Shown: positions 17,273 through 25,969, counted from the first letter of the stretch. The stretch: 64,000 nucleotides of DNA from RGIG9115 sp045644665 (GCA_045644665.1 JAZRHH010000018.1:37691-101690); one strand, 5' to 3'. Notes: a model not told the origin generated them from the letters alone. Numbers and translations: made by a program.

Positions 17273-18457
17273 ATGGATTTCACAAACTTAAAAAACTTTA
17301 TGGATTTTATGGCAGCAGAGAGAACACCGTCAAACGCTGTATCAGTTTTTCTGAATGGCAAGGAAGTATATCGCTATGCAGCAGGCTATGCAGATTTAAA
17401 GACAGAAAAAAAGCTTACAGGGGATGAGCATTTTAATATATATTCATGTTCTAAAATAGCAACTGTAACAGCCGGTATGCAACTTTTGGAGAGAGGAGCA
17501 TTTCTTTTAAATGAACCTCTTTATGAGTACATACCTGAGTTTAAGGATATGCATATAAAAACAAAAGACGGCGACATCATAAAAGCAAAAAACACCATAA
17601 CTGTAGGCGATTTGTTTACTATGACAGCAGGTCTTACATATAGCAGAAAAACAGATGCTTTCAAAAAGGCGGGAGAGCTTACAAACGGACAATTCGATAC
17701 TGTTACGACTATGAAATGCCTTGCTTCTGACCCATTGGTATTTGAGCCGGGAACTCACTGGAAATACAGTATGTGTCACGATGTTCTGGGTGCTCTTATA
17801 AGTATTATATCAGGTAAAAAATTCAGAGATTATATGAAGGATAATATCTTTGGACCTCTTGGAATGGAGGATACAGTATATCATCCAACAGAGGAAATGC
17901 TTCCAAAATTTGCAACTCAATATAAGTTTATAACAGAAGACTTTTTGGAAGACAATTCAACAAGTATTGTTGAAGCGCAAATTCACGGTAGTGCCAAAGA
18001 CGGCGTGTTTAAGGAACATGCTATAAACGGAAATAGATTAGGCCCTGAATTTGATAGCGGTGGCGGCGGAATTGCAACTACAGTTTCTGATTATATGAAG
18101 CTCCTTACAGCTCTTGCAAACTATGGCACAGGCCTCAACGGCGAGAGAATACTTTCAAGATATTCTGTAGACCTTATGAGAACAAATCGTCTTAACGAAA
18201 CTCAGCTTAAAGACTTTAACTGGACACAGCTTGCAGGCTATGGCTACGGACTTGGTGTAAGAACACTAATTAATCCGGCGGTAGGAGATGTAAACTGTAG
18301 CCTTGGCGAATTTGGCTGGGGCGGAGCAGCAGGTGCTACAGCTATTATGGATCCAAAGATAAACTTAGCAGTATTCTATGTACAGCATACTCTAAATCCT
18401 AGAGAGGGTTATTATCAGCCTAGACTTAAAAATGTGGTTTACTCATGTTTAGACTAA
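17273..18457 (+). CDS. Serine hydrolase of the class C beta-lactamase/esterase family
   Basis: 394 aa, no signal peptide, so probably cytoplasmic. The active-site SxxK is Ser58-Cys-Ser-Lys61 (IYSCSKIA), the second motif is Tyr165 in HWKYSMCHDVLG, and the third is the WGGAAGATA segment near residue 350, replacing the HTG/KTG of true beta-lactamases. These features fit penicillin-binding-like esterases and peptidases of the beta-lactamase superfamily; hydrolysis of antibiotics is not implied. Flanked by its own promoter and terminator. SD GGAGGGG precedes the ATG. Confidence 0.88.
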   Translation: MDFTNLKNFMDFMAAERTPSNAVSVFLNGKEVYRYAAGYADLKTEKKLTGDEHFNIYSCSKIATVTAGMQLLERGAFLLNEPLYEYIPEFKDMHIKTKDGDIIKAKNTITVGDLFTMTAGLTYSRKTDAFKKAGELTNGQFDTVTTMKCLASDPLVFEPGTHWKYSMCHDVLGALISIISGKKFRDYMKDNIFGPLGMEDTVYHPTEEMLPKFATQYKFITEDFLEDNSTSIVEAQIHGSAKDGVFKEHAINGNRLGPEFDSGGGGIATTVSDYMKLLTALANYGTGLNGERILSRYSVDLMRTNRLNETQLKDFNWTQLAGYGYGLGVRTLINPAVGDVNCSLGEFGWGGAAGATAIMDPKINLAVFYVQHTLNPREGYYQPRLKNVVYSCLD

Positions 18458-18462
18458 AAATT

Positions 18463-18497
18463 AAACAGCTTAAAACATCAGTTTTAAGCTGTTTTTT
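18463..18497 (+). terminator. Terminator after the serine hydrolase
   Basis: A perfect 14-bp stem (18463-18476 with 18481-18494), loop ATCA, followed by TTTG and more T. Confidence 0.9.
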
Positions 18498-18515
18498 GTT
18501 TTTTACAAAAAACAC

Positions 18516-18544
18516 TTGACAAACAAAAAAATATAGTGTATTAT
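18516..18544 (+). promoter_or_regulatory. Promoter of the GntR-ABC operon
   Basis: TTGACA (18516-18521) and TATTAT (18539-18544), 17-bp spacer. The operator-like repeats begin 2 bp downstream. Confidence 0.8.
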
Positions 18545-18545
18545 A

Positions 18546-18567
18546 TGTATTAATACAGTTAATACAG
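18546..18567 (+). promoter_or_regulatory. Probable autoregulatory GntR operator
   Basis: TGTATTAATACA (18546-18557) is a perfect palindrome and is followed so that TTAATACAG occurs twice in tandem (18550-18558, 18559-18567). It sits between the -10 element and the ribosome site of the regulator gene, where a bound repressor would block transcription. Confidence 0.6.
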
Positions 18568-18581
18568 TTAGGAGGGATAAA

Positions 18582-18956
18582 ATGATACAGCTGGATTTTG
18601 GAGACCACAGACCTTTATATGAACAGATTAAGGATAAAATCAAAGAGCTGATTATAAACGGAGTTTTGTCTGAAAACGAAAGTATTCCGTCAGTTCGTGA
18701 ACTTGCATCAAGCCTTGCCATTAATCCAAACACCATACAAAAGGCATATAAGGAGCTTGAAAGTGAGGGATATATATATTCTCTCAAAGCAAAAGGTAGC
18801 TTTGTTGCACCAAGAGGGGAAATAAACGAAAATCCAAAGACGAGTGAGCTTTTAGGCAGCCTGGAGAACGCCATAAGGGAGCTTAAGTTTTTGGGAGCTC
18901 CAAAGGAGGAGCTTGAAAAAATAATAAATAAAATATATAAGGAGGAAGCCAAATGA
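18582..18956 (+). CDS. GntR-family regulator, YtrA subfamily
   Basis: 124 aa. The N-terminal winged helix (about 10-75) carries SVRELASSLAINPNTIQKAYKELESEGYIYSLKAKGSFV, the canonical GntR fold; the short C-terminal region of about 45 residues is the dimerisation segment of the YtrA subfamily. Such regulators repress the ABC transporter they precede and often respond to cell-envelope antibiotics. The stop overlaps the ATPase start by 4 bp (ATGA). SD AGGAGGG is 6 bases before the ATG, just after the presumed operator. Confidence 0.92.
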   Translation: MIQLDFGDHRPLYEQIKDKIKELIINGVLSENESIPSVRELASSLAINPNTIQKAYKELESEGYIYSLKAKGSFVAPRGEINENPKTSELLGSLENAIRELKFLGAPKEELEKIINKIYKEEAK

Positions 18957-19852
18957 TAAAAGCAGAAAATGTAACAAAAACCTTTAGCGGATTTAAGGCA
19001 CTTGATGATTTGTCAATAAACGTAAAAAAAGGCTCCGTATATGGTCTTGTGGGCCCAAATGGTGCCGGAAAAACTACTCTTATTAAAAATCTTATGGGCA
19101 TATATACGCCCGACAGCGGCAGCCTTTTCATAGATGGACAGCCTGTTTATGAAAATCCCTTGCTTAAAGAAAGAGTTGTTTATATAAGTGATGATTTGTA
19201 CTTTTTCCCTACATATTCCATTCTTGACATGGCAAAATTCTATTCGGAAATTTATAACAGCTGGAGCTGGGAAAGGTATAAAACCCTAAAGGAAATATTT
19301 AAAATAGACGAAAAAAGAAAGGTAAGGCGTCTTTCGAAGGGTATGCAAAAGCAAGTGGCATTCTGGCTTGGAGTTTGCATCTGTCCTGATGTTATGGTTT
19401 TGGACGAGCCTGTAGACGGCCTTGACCCCGTTATGAGAAAGAATGTCTGGAAGGTCGTTTTGCAGGATGTGGCAGAGCGAGAGGTAACAGTTCTTGTTTC
19501 AAGTCATAATCTTCGTGAGCTTGAAGATGTGTGTGACCATGTTGGTATAATGCACAGGGGAAAGGTTGTTCTTGAAAAAGAGCTTGACGATGTAAAAGGT
19601 AATATCCATAAAATACAGGTGGCATTTGAAAATGATATGCCGGAAGAATTAGAAAAATCAATAACAATTCTCCATAAGGAAAAAGTGGGTAGGGTACATA
19701 TGATAATTGCCAGAGGCGACAGCAAGGAAATTAAGGAAGCAATAAGCCTTTTTAGTCCTGTAATATATGACCTTTTGCCACTGACACTTGAGGAAGTGTT
19801 TATTTATGAGTTGGGAGGTATGGGATATGAGTTTGAAAGCATCATTCTTTAG
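18953..19852 (+). CDS. ABC transporter ATP-binding protein (YtrB-like)
   Basis: 299-aa ATPase. Walker A GPNGAGKT at 34-41, signature LSKGMQKQ at 127-134, Walker B VMVLDEP at 147-153 followed by the D-loop of VDGLDP, and a switch His in SSHNLRE. The C-terminal 80 residues are a family-specific extension. It is translationally coupled to the GntR gene and overlaps the permease start by 26 bp, so the three genes form one unit. Confidence 0.93.
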   Translation: MIKAENVTKTFSGFKALDDLSINVKKGSVYGLVGPNGAGKTTLIKNLMGIYTPDSGSLFIDGQPVYENPLLKERVVYISDDLYFFPTYSILDMAKFYSEIYNSWSWERYKTLKEIFKIDEKRKVRRLSKGMQKQVAFWLGVCICPDVMVLDEPVDGLDPVMRKNVWKVVLQDVAEREVTVLVSSHNLRELEDVCDHVGIMHRGKVVLEKELDDVKGNIHKIQVAFENDMPEELEKSITILHKEKVGRVHMIIARGDSKEIKEAISLFSPVIYDLLPLTLEEVFIYELGGMGYEFESIIL

Positions 19853-21812
19853 TAAAAGTATATTTAAATCAGATATGAAACGCTTCTGGTGGCTTGGGCT
19901 TCTTGAAACACTTACATTAATTGTAGCTGTAGTTATCCCTCTTTACGAAAGATGTACACGTTTCCGGTACATATTTGACTCTTACGGGAAATGTGTACCG
20001 GAGTGGATGGACGGAAGCTTTTTGCTGCTCATATTGTTTTCACTATGCGTGACCGTTGTGCTTCTTTCATATATGCATTTTTCTGCATCTATGTGCGGTC
20101 ATCACAGTATACCTGTAACAAGAAAGAAGCTTCTTTCCACAAAGCTCATTTCGGCAGCTGTGCTGGTAATCACGCCCATTGTTATTAATGGTATAATTAT
20201 GCTTGCTATTCTAAACAATAACGCATTTTATAAGTTTTATACATACGTAGATATTTTTAAATGGATTGTAACAGGGGTTATGTATTCTCTTTTAATAATC
20301 TCTCTCACATCTGTTGTTAATATGATGACAGGAAACCCAATCGGAAGCCTTGTATTTACAACAGGATTTATATTTTTGCCGGCAATCCTTATAATCTCTT
20401 TTTCGGCATTTCTTGAGCAAGAAGTTTTTGGCTATACATCAAGTAATGTAGATGAACTTTTAAAGTTTATTTACATAGGAGAGAAAAGTTTGATTACCGC
20501 TCCATACATTTTTGTATATTTGCTCCTGACGATATTATTTATTTTTGGCGCGTATAAGCTGTATGGAAAAAGAAAACTGGAAAGCTACGGCGAGGTAATC
20601 ACATTCAAATGGCTTGTACCTGTGTTTATAGGAATTATTTCTATATTTTCAAGTATAGCAAGCTATGTGTATTTTGTGGGTATTCTTGGAAAAGACAGCA
20701 TGCTATATATATTACCTTTAGGAGCTGTGGGAACAGTAATTGCATGGATGGTTTCAAGAAAGAGCCTCAGCCTCAAAGGTGTAGTAAAACCTGTTGGAAT
20801 ATACCTTGTGGCAGGTTTGGTATTCTGTTCAATCTTTTACTTTGACCTTACAGGCTATGAAAGACGAATTCCTGACGTAGAAGATGTGGAGTGTGTACTT
20901 CTTTTGGCCCATGAGGAAAGAACAGTTTTTGAAAATGGTAGAAGAATAAGTTATTATGAAGAGGGGAAAAAGGATTTATATTTCAGGGAAACAGAGGATA
21001 TAAATAAAGTAATTTCATTACATAAATATCTTGTAGAAAACAGAAAAACAAGGGACTTTAATGATTATACTTATTTGCCTGTAGAGTATACTCTTAAAAA
21101 TGGTAAGAAGCTAATACGCACATATGAGATAAATCATATTTCCGATGCTGAAGCGCTTAAACCTGTATATGAAACAGACCAGATAAAGGCAAGTATGTAC
21201 AAGATGGCGGATGGTAGCAAAAAGGAATATATGCGTCTTGCAATTCGTGATAGACGAGTAAATGATGAATCCCTTGTTATATATCCAGACAATCCCAATC
21301 TCCTTCGTCTTACTGATGCCTTAATAAAGGATATAGAAAATCTTAAATATGAAGAGTTTATGATAAACAAAGGTGCCTCTACTTCAATAGAATTTGTATT
21401 TAAAACAAATAGAATTTATGAGGAGTCTGTTCAGGAAGAAAATCATGAACAGCATGAATATTATAGCATAAGCTCTGCATACAAGAACACAAGAGCTGTT
21501 TTGGAGCAAATGGGAGTTGTTATTCCAAAGGCTTCGGATATAGAGGGCATAACAATTGCCACATGGGACGAAGAAGCGTATTTTTCTGACAAGGATAAAG
21601 GTGAACAAAAAATCACAAACATAATAAATCCTGAGGAAATAGCGGCTGTCTACAAAGAATACGACAGTATGGTCGAGGGCAAAAAATACACAAATTATGA
21701 AACACGTAAGAATATAAAAATTGGTTACAGACTTAAAACAGGTAAAACCTTTGAGGCGTCATGCTCATACGATGAGGATAAGATACCGGAGGTTTTAAGA
21801 AAGTATTTTTAA
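19827..21812 (+). CDS. ABC-2-type permease with a large C-terminal soluble region
   Basis: Start chosen at ATG 19827 (MSLKASFFSKSIFKSDMKRF, 661 aa), with GGGAGG 7 bases upstream inside the ATPase gene. About nine membrane segments lie in the first 345 residues, ending near KPVGIYLVAGLVFCSIFYFD; the remaining 310 residues are hydrophilic with two similar-looking halves (around YLPVEYTLKNGKKLIRTYEI and YTNYETRKNIKIGYRLKTGK). The layout resembles permeases described as containing a DUF6449-like domain; I cannot confirm the family name. Substrate unknown; envelope stress export is inferred from the YtrA-type regulator. Confidence 0.8.
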   Translation: MSLKASFFSKSIFKSDMKRFWWLGLLETLTLIVAVVIPLYERCTRFRYIFDSYGKCVPEWMDGSFLLLILFSLCVTVVLLSYMHFSASMCGHHSIPVTRKKLLSTKLISAAVLVITPIVINGIIMLAILNNNAFYKFYTYVDIFKWIVTGVMYSLLIISLTSVVNMMTGNPIGSLVFTTGFIFLPAILIISFSAFLEQEVFGYTSSNVDELLKFIYIGEKSLITAPYIFVYLLLTILFIFGAYKLYGKRKLESYGEVITFKWLVPVFIGIISIFSSIASYVYFVGILGKDSMLYILPLGAVGTVIAWMVSRKSLSLKGVVKPVGIYLVAGLVFCSIFYFDLTGYERRIPDVEDVECVLLLAHEERTVFENGRRISYYEEGKKDLYFRETEDINKVISLHKYLVENRKTRDFNDYTYLPVEYTLKNGKKLIRTYEINHISDAEALKPVYETDQIKASMYKMADGSKKEYMRLAIRDRRVNDESLVIYPDNPNLLRLTDALIKDIENLKYEEFMINKGASTSIEFVFKTNRIYEESVQEENHEQHEYYSISSAYKNTRAVLEQMGVVIPKASDIEGITIATWDEEAYFSDKDKGEQKITNIINPEEIAAVYKEYDSMVEGKKYTNYETRKNIKIGYRLKTGKTFEASCSYDEDKIPEVLRKYF

Positions 21813-21814
21813 TA

Positions 21815-21963
21815 AATGAAATCGCCGGCTTTGCCGGCGATGAAATCCAAACGGGGTTTGGATGAAATCAAAGCCTTACGGCTTCGATGAAATTAAATCC
21901 GTCCTCTAACCGCCGTAGGCGATTTCATCACATTGTGATTTCATCCGTCACAAGACGGATTTA
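21815..21963. repeat. Array of short palindromes separated by GATGAAATC / GATTTCATC boxes
   Basis: Six small hairpins follow one another: 21822-21840 (8-bp stem), 21845-21863 (8 bp), 21871-21884 (5 bp), 21911-21921 (4 bp), 21927-21939 (5-6 bp) and 21943-21960 (7 bp). Between them a 9-bp box recurs: AATGAAATC at 21815, GATGAAATC at 21839 and 21861, GATGAAATT at 21886, then its reverse complement GATTTCATC at 21921 and 21937. A further ATCCGTC copy at 21897 pairs with GACGGAT at 21954. It lies between the convergent permease and tRNA-Gly genes and has no coding capacity. Confidence 0.85.
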
Positions 21964-21967
21964 ACTG

Positions 21968-21997
21968 AAAAAAGACATCCAACCGGATGTCTTTTTT
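21968..21997. terminator. Bidirectional terminator between the permease and tRNA-Gly
   Basis: AAAAAGACATCC and GGATGTCTTTTT form a 12-bp stem with an AACC loop. It abuts the 3' end of the minus-strand tRNA-Gly and has A and T runs on both sides, so it can stop transcription from either direction. Confidence 0.85.
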
Positions 21998-22071
21998 GGA
22001 GCGGAAGACGAGATTCGAACTCGCGACGTTCACCTTGGCAAGGTGACGCTCTACCACTGAGCCACTCCCGC
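21997..22071 (-). tRNA. tRNA-Gly (anticodon GCC)
   Basis: 75 nt on the minus strand, starting GCGGGAG and ending with an encoded CCA. The acceptor pairs GCGGGAG with CTTCCGC (one G-U), the anticodon stem-loop is ACCTT-GCC-AAGGT, and the T arm contains GTTCGAAT. Promoter and terminator are both evident, so the gene is monocistronic. Confidence 0.96.
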
Positions 22072-22085
22072 ATTCAACATCTGTT

Positions 22086-22114
22086 ATTATATCACTAAAA
22101 TATAGGCTTGTCAA
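22086..22114 (-). promoter_or_regulatory. Promoter of tRNA-Gly
   Basis: On the minus strand, a perfect TTGACA (22114-22109) and TATAAT (22091-22086) with 17 bp between them, 15 bp before the mature tRNA end. Confidence 0.85.
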
Positions 22115-22213
22115 TAGTTTTTGGTAAAAAAGAGGTAAATTTTATATTTTAACTTAAATTGGAAATTTGTATTGTACAAATAGTGAAAATTCTGTAAATA
22201 TTCAAAAATAGTC

Positions 22214-22242
22214 TTGATTTTTGCGACTGTTTGTATTAAAAT
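22214..22242 (+). promoter_or_regulatory. Promoter of pgi
   Basis: TTGATT (22214-22219) and TAAAAT (22237-22242), 17-bp spacer, 57 bp before the pgi start. Confidence 0.55.
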
Positions 22243-22298
22243 ATTAATATAAAATAATATAAGTATACATATAAAGCAATCGGAGGTAAAACAGTTTA

Positions 22299-23648
22299 AT
22301 GAGTAATATTAGTTTTGATTATAGCGGAGCAGAAAAGTTTGTTGCAAAGCACGAAATAGATAATCTTGTACCACAGGTAGAGGCGGCACATAAATTGCTT
22401 CATGAAAAGACAGGCCCGGGAAATGACTTCCTTGGTTGGGTTAATCTCCCTACAGATTATGACAAAGAAGAGTTTGGAAGAATCAAGGCAGCAGCCGAGA
22501 AAATTAAGTCAAACTCAGATGTTTTGATAGTAATCGGAATTGGCGGCTCATACCTTGGAGCAAGAGCGGCAATTGAAATGCTTACAGGCTCATTTTATAA
22601 CACATTCTCTAAGGAGCAAAGAAAGACACCACAAATTTTCTTTGCAGGTAACAGCATCAGCTCATCTTATATGAGAGATTTACTTGATGTTATAGAGGGC
22701 AAGGATTTTTCTGTAAATGTAATATCAAAGTCAGGTACTACAACAGAGCCTGCAATAGCATTTAGAATTTTCAAAGACTTGCTTGAGAAAAAGTATGGCA
22801 AGGACGGCGCAAAGGAAAGAATTTTTGCTACAACTGATAAGGCAAGAGGAGCACTCAAAACTCTTGCAGATACGGAAGGTTATGAAACCTTTGTAATCAG
22901 CGATGACGTAGGCGGAAGATATTCCGTGCTCACAGCCGTAGGACTTCTTCCTATAGCTGTTGCCGGAATTGATATAGACGAAATGATGAAGGGTGCAAAG
23001 GACGGTCAGGAGGAGTATGCAAATCCTAACCTTTCAGAGAACATCTGCTACCAGTACGCAGCAGTGAGAAACGCCCTTTACAGAAAAGGCAAAAATGTTG
23101 AAATGATGATAAACTTTGAGCCTGCACTTCACTATTTTGCAGAGTGGTGGAAACAGCTCTACGGAGAAAGTGAAGGTAAAGACGGCAAGGGTATTTTCCC
23201 GGCTGCAGCAGACTTCTCAACTGACCTTCATTCTATGGGACAGTATATACAGGACGGACAAAGAATGCTCTTTGAAACAGCGCTCCTTGTTGACGAGCCG
23301 GCACGTGATTTTGAAATCACAGCCACCGAGGATAACCTTGACGGACTTAATTTCCTTGCAGGCAAGACAATTGACTATGTAAACAACATGGCAGCTCTTG
23401 GAACTAACCTTGCACACATAGACGGCGGAGTTCCAAACCTTATAGTAAGACTTTCAAAGCTCGATGCATATAACTTTGGTAAGCTTGTTTATTTCTTTGA
23501 AAAAGCATGCGGAATTTCAGGATATATGCTTGGAGTTAATCCTTTTGACCAACCGGGAGTTGAGGCATACAAGAAAAATATGTTCGCACTCCTTGGCAAA
23601 CCCGGATATGAAAAAGAAAAGGAAGAGCTTGAAGCAAGACTTAAATAA
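22299..23648 (+). CDS. pgi: Glucose-6-phosphate isomerase
   Basis: Interconverts glucose 6-phosphate and fructose 6-phosphate in the cytosol. 449 aa, the shorter Firmicutes form. Family segments visible: VIGIGGSYLGARAAIEML (sugar-phosphate binding, about 78-95), NVISKSGTTTEPAIAFRIF (about 140-158), and DLHSMGQYIQDG in the C-terminal half. CGGAGG lies about 12 bases before the ATG. It is followed by a small P-loop gene after 117 bp. Confidence 0.97.
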   Translation: MSNISFDYSGAEKFVAKHEIDNLVPQVEAAHKLLHEKTGPGNDFLGWVNLPTDYDKEEFGRIKAAAEKIKSNSDVLIVIGIGGSYLGARAAIEMLTGSFYNTFSKEQRKTPQIFFAGNSISSSYMRDLLDVIEGKDFSVNVISKSGTTTEPAIAFRIFKDLLEKKYGKDGAKERIFATTDKARGALKTLADTEGYETFVISDDVGGRYSVLTAVGLLPIAVAGIDIDEMMKGAKDGQEEYANPNLSENICYQYAAVRNALYRKGKNVEMMINFEPALHYFAEWWKQLYGESEGKDGKGIFPAAADFSTDLHSMGQYIQDGQRMLFETALLVDEPARDFEITATEDNLDGLNFLAGKTIDYVNNMAALGTNLAHIDGGVPNLIVRLSKLDAYNFGKLVYFFEKACGISGYMLGVNPFDQPGVEAYKKNMFALLGKPGYEKEKEELEARLK

Positions 23649-23765
23649 GTAAAGTAAAGAGCCGATATGTCTGCGAATGAAACTGACCCGGTTAAGGGTA
23701 AACACATAAGAACAATCGTATGTACATATGGACTCTTTTATATAAATTTTAAGGAGGACAATATT

Positions 23766-24179
23766 ATGGTAGAATTGATTATCGGCAAAAAAGGTACCGG
23801 CAAAACAAAACAGCTTATTGACAGCGTAAATGCTGCAGTAAGCGTTGCAAAGGGAAATGTTGTATTTATTTCAAATGATAAGTCAAGAAATATGTATGAC
23901 ATATCAACAAAGGTACGTATGGCAGAGACAGCTGAGTTTGATATAGAAAGTTATAGCGAATTTCTTGGATTTATTTGTGGTATCGTAAGCGGAAACTTTG
24001 ATATTACAAACGTATTTGTAGACGGTATTTTCAAGATTGTAGGCACAGAAAGCCTTGACGATTTTGAAAACTTCCTTGCAAGACTCGATGCAATGAGCAA
24101 GAAGTTCAACATTACATTTGTAATCACAGTTAGTATTGATGCAGAAACTGCACCTGAATACATAAAGAAGTACGTTTGA
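23766..24179 (+). CDS. Small P-loop NTPase-like protein, clostridial conserved hypothetical
   Basis: 137 aa from ATG 23766, with AAGGAGGA about 8 bases upstream; an in-frame ATG at 23667 precedes that site and is not used. A Walker A loop, GKKGTGKT, is at residues 7-14. A hydrophobic Walker-B-like strand ends in VFVDGIF near residue 82, and a third strand (FVITVSID) lies near the C-terminus. It is only slightly larger than the minimal fold and has no partner domain. The context (after pgi, before thrC) gives no hint. Function unknown. Confidence 0.75.
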   Translation: MVELIIGKKGTGKTKQLIDSVNAAVSVAKGNVVFISNDKSRNMYDISTKVRMAETAEFDIESYSEFLGFICGIVSGNFDITNVFVDGIFKIVGTESLDDFENFLARLDAMSKKFNITFVITVSIDAETAPEYIKKYV

Positions 24180-24189
24180 TTTTAAATTT

Positions 24190-24230
24190 CGCCGCCGGCA
24201 AACTAAAATTACCGGCGGCGGATGTTTTTG
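24190..24230 (+). terminator. GC-rich hairpin after the P-loop gene
   Basis: CGCCGCCGG (24190-24198) pairs with CCGGCGGCG (24212-24220), 13-base loop, followed by GATGTTTTTG. It is the strongest GC stem of the window and probably a terminator. Confidence 0.7.
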
Positions 24231-24233
24231 CCC

Positions 24234-24258
24234 TGCAGAAAAACTTTCTTTTTCTGCA
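24234..24258 (+). other. Second hairpin in the thrC leader
   Basis: TGCAGAAAAA (24234-24243) and TTTTTCTGCA (24249-24258) form a perfect 10-bp stem with a 5-base loop, 14 bp after the preceding terminator and 38 bp before thrC. It could be a second terminator or a leader structure. No leader peptide or T-box is seen. Confidence 0.5.
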
Positions 24259-24295
24259 AAGTAAAGATATTATTTGATTTTTTGGAGGCTTTTAA

Positions 24296-25795
24296 ATGCA
24301 ATATCACAGTACAAGAAATAAATCTGTCAGCGTATCAGCTGCACAGGCAATAAAGCAAGGACTTTCAGTAGAAGGCGGACTTTTTGTTCCGGAAGAATTT
24401 CCAAAGGTATCTTCTGCTGATATAAAATATCTTTCAGAATGCGGCTATGTAGACAGAGCAAAGTTCATACTTGGTAGATTTTTGACAGACTTTACCCGTG
24501 AGGAGCTTGAAAATTGTGTCACAAAAGCGTATACAAAGGAAAAGTTTGGAACAGAAACAATAGCACCTCTTTATAAATATAACGAGGAAACATACTTCCT
24601 TGAACTTTGGCACGGTCCCACCTGCGCTTTCAAGGATATGGCACTTCAAATTCTTCCTCATCTTCTTACAACATCAATGAAAAAAACAAACGAGGATAAG
24701 GAAGTAGTAATTCTTGTTGCAACAAGCGGCGACACAGGTAAGGCTGCTCTTGAAGGCTTTAAGGATGTTGACGGAACAAGAATAATCGTGTTTTATCCAA
24801 ATAACGGCGTAAGCGAAATCCAAAAGCTGCAAATGGTAACACAGGACGGCGGAAATGTTGGTGTGTACGCAGTTGAGGGTAATTTTGACGATGCTCAAAG
24901 CGGAGTAAAGAAAATCTTTACAGACAATGAGTTCAAGGCAACTCTTCTTTCAGGCGGCTATAGCCTTTCAAGCGCAAACTCAATCAACTGGGGAAGACTT
25001 GTACCACAGATAGTATACTATTTCTCTGCTTATGCAGACCTTCTTAAAAACGGCGAAATAGAAAATGGCGATAAGATAAATATCGTTGTTCCAACAGGTA
25101 ACTTTGGTAATATCTTAGCCTCATATTACGCATATAAAATGGGACTTCCTGTTAATAAGTTTATCTGTGCTTCAAACGAGAACAATGTTCTTACAGATTT
25201 TATTAAGACAGGCGTTTATAACAAAAACAGAGCATTCCATACAACAACAAGTCCTTCTATGGATATTCTTATTTCATCAAACCTTGAAAGATTCTTGTAC
25301 GACCTTACAGGCGAAAATGATAAAATAGTGTCTGAGTGGATGACAGCTCTTAATGAAAAGGGAAGATACGAAATTTCAGGGGATGTAAAAGAAAAGCTTA
25401 CCACGCTTATGTGGGGCGGCTGTGCAGATGATGAAAAAACATCCGGCACAATAAAGAAAACATACGAAGAAACAGGATACGTAATTGACACTCACACAGC
25501 AGTAGCAAAAGCTGTATATGACGAGTATGTGGCAGAAACAGGAGATAAAACAAAAACTGTTATTGCATCAACTGCAAGTCCATTCAAATTTAATCAAAGT
25601 GTACTTATTGCAATGAATGGTCTCAACGCTGTTGTTGGCAAGGACGAGTTTACTCTCCTTGATGACCTTTCTGAGCAAAGCGGAATGACAATTCCTGCAT
25701 CACTTTCAGAGCTTAAAACAAAACCTGCCATTTTCGACTCCGTTTGTGAAAAGAACCAAATGGCAAGAGTGGTTAGTGAATTTTTAAATATGTAA
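24296..25795 (+). CDS. thrC: Threonine synthase
   Basis: PLP enzyme converting O-phosphohomoserine to threonine, the last step of threonine synthesis. 499 aa, the longer class with the N-terminal MQYHSTRN segment. PLP lysine is Lys113 in CAFKDMALQ; the phosphate-binding loop is VPTGNFGNILA (about 263-273), and ATSGDTGKAALEGF follows the lysine strand. GGAGG is about 9 bases before the ATG. Other threonine genes are not adjacent. It ends at its own terminator. Confidence 0.96.
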   Translation: MQYHSTRNKSVSVSAAQAIKQGLSVEGGLFVPEEFPKVSSADIKYLSECGYVDRAKFILGRFLTDFTREELENCVTKAYTKEKFGTETIAPLYKYNEETYFLELWHGPTCAFKDMALQILPHLLTTSMKKTNEDKEVVILVATSGDTGKAALEGFKDVDGTRIIVFYPNNGVSEIQKLQMVTQDGGNVGVYAVEGNFDDAQSGVKKIFTDNEFKATLLSGGYSLSSANSINWGRLVPQIVYYFSAYADLLKNGEIENGDKINIVVPTGNFGNILASYYAYKMGLPVNKFICASNENNVLTDFIKTGVYNKNRAFHTTTSPSMDILISSNLERFLYDLTGENDKIVSEWMTALNEKGRYEISGDVKEKLTTLMWGGCADDEKTSGTIKKTYEETGYVIDTHTAVAKAVYDEYVAETGDKTKTVIASTASPFKFNQSVLIAMNGLNAVVGKDEFTLLDDLSEQSGMTIPASLSELKTKPAIFDSVCEKNQMARVVSEFLNM

Positions 25796-25800
25796 CAGAA

Positions 25801-25832
25801 AAAGAGTTTGGATAAATTCCAAACTCTTTTTT
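25801..25832 (+). terminator. Terminator after thrC
   Basis: A 12-bp stem (25801-25812 with 25818-25829) with a TAAAT loop and T-run. Confidence 0.88.
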
Positions 25833-25903
25833 GTTAACAAGCTACATTTTTTTTACTTTATAGCTCAAATTTTTACATAACTGTAAAAACATCCTTATAA
25901 TTG

Positions 25904-25932
25904 TTGACTTTTAGGATTTAGAGTGATATAAT
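25904..25932 (+). promoter_or_regulatory. Promoter of the yhbY-nadD-yqeK-rsfS-leuS operon
   Basis: TTGACT (25904-25909) and TATAAT (25927-25932), 17-bp spacer, 37 bp before yhbY. Confidence 0.78.
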
Positions 25933-25969
25933 TTGAAAAGATAATTAAACTTGCGAGAGGTATATGTTA

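Noticed and set aside
21815..21963. CRISPR array
   Set aside because: The recurring 9-bp box is too short, alternates in orientation, and the intervening pieces are self-complementary, which spacers are not. No cas genes are present.
24180..24295. T-box or attenuator with leader peptide for thrC
   Set aside because: Two hairpins are present, but no T-box sequence (TGGNACC), no specifier loop and no Thr-rich small frame. The metG and leuS leaders likewise have none.
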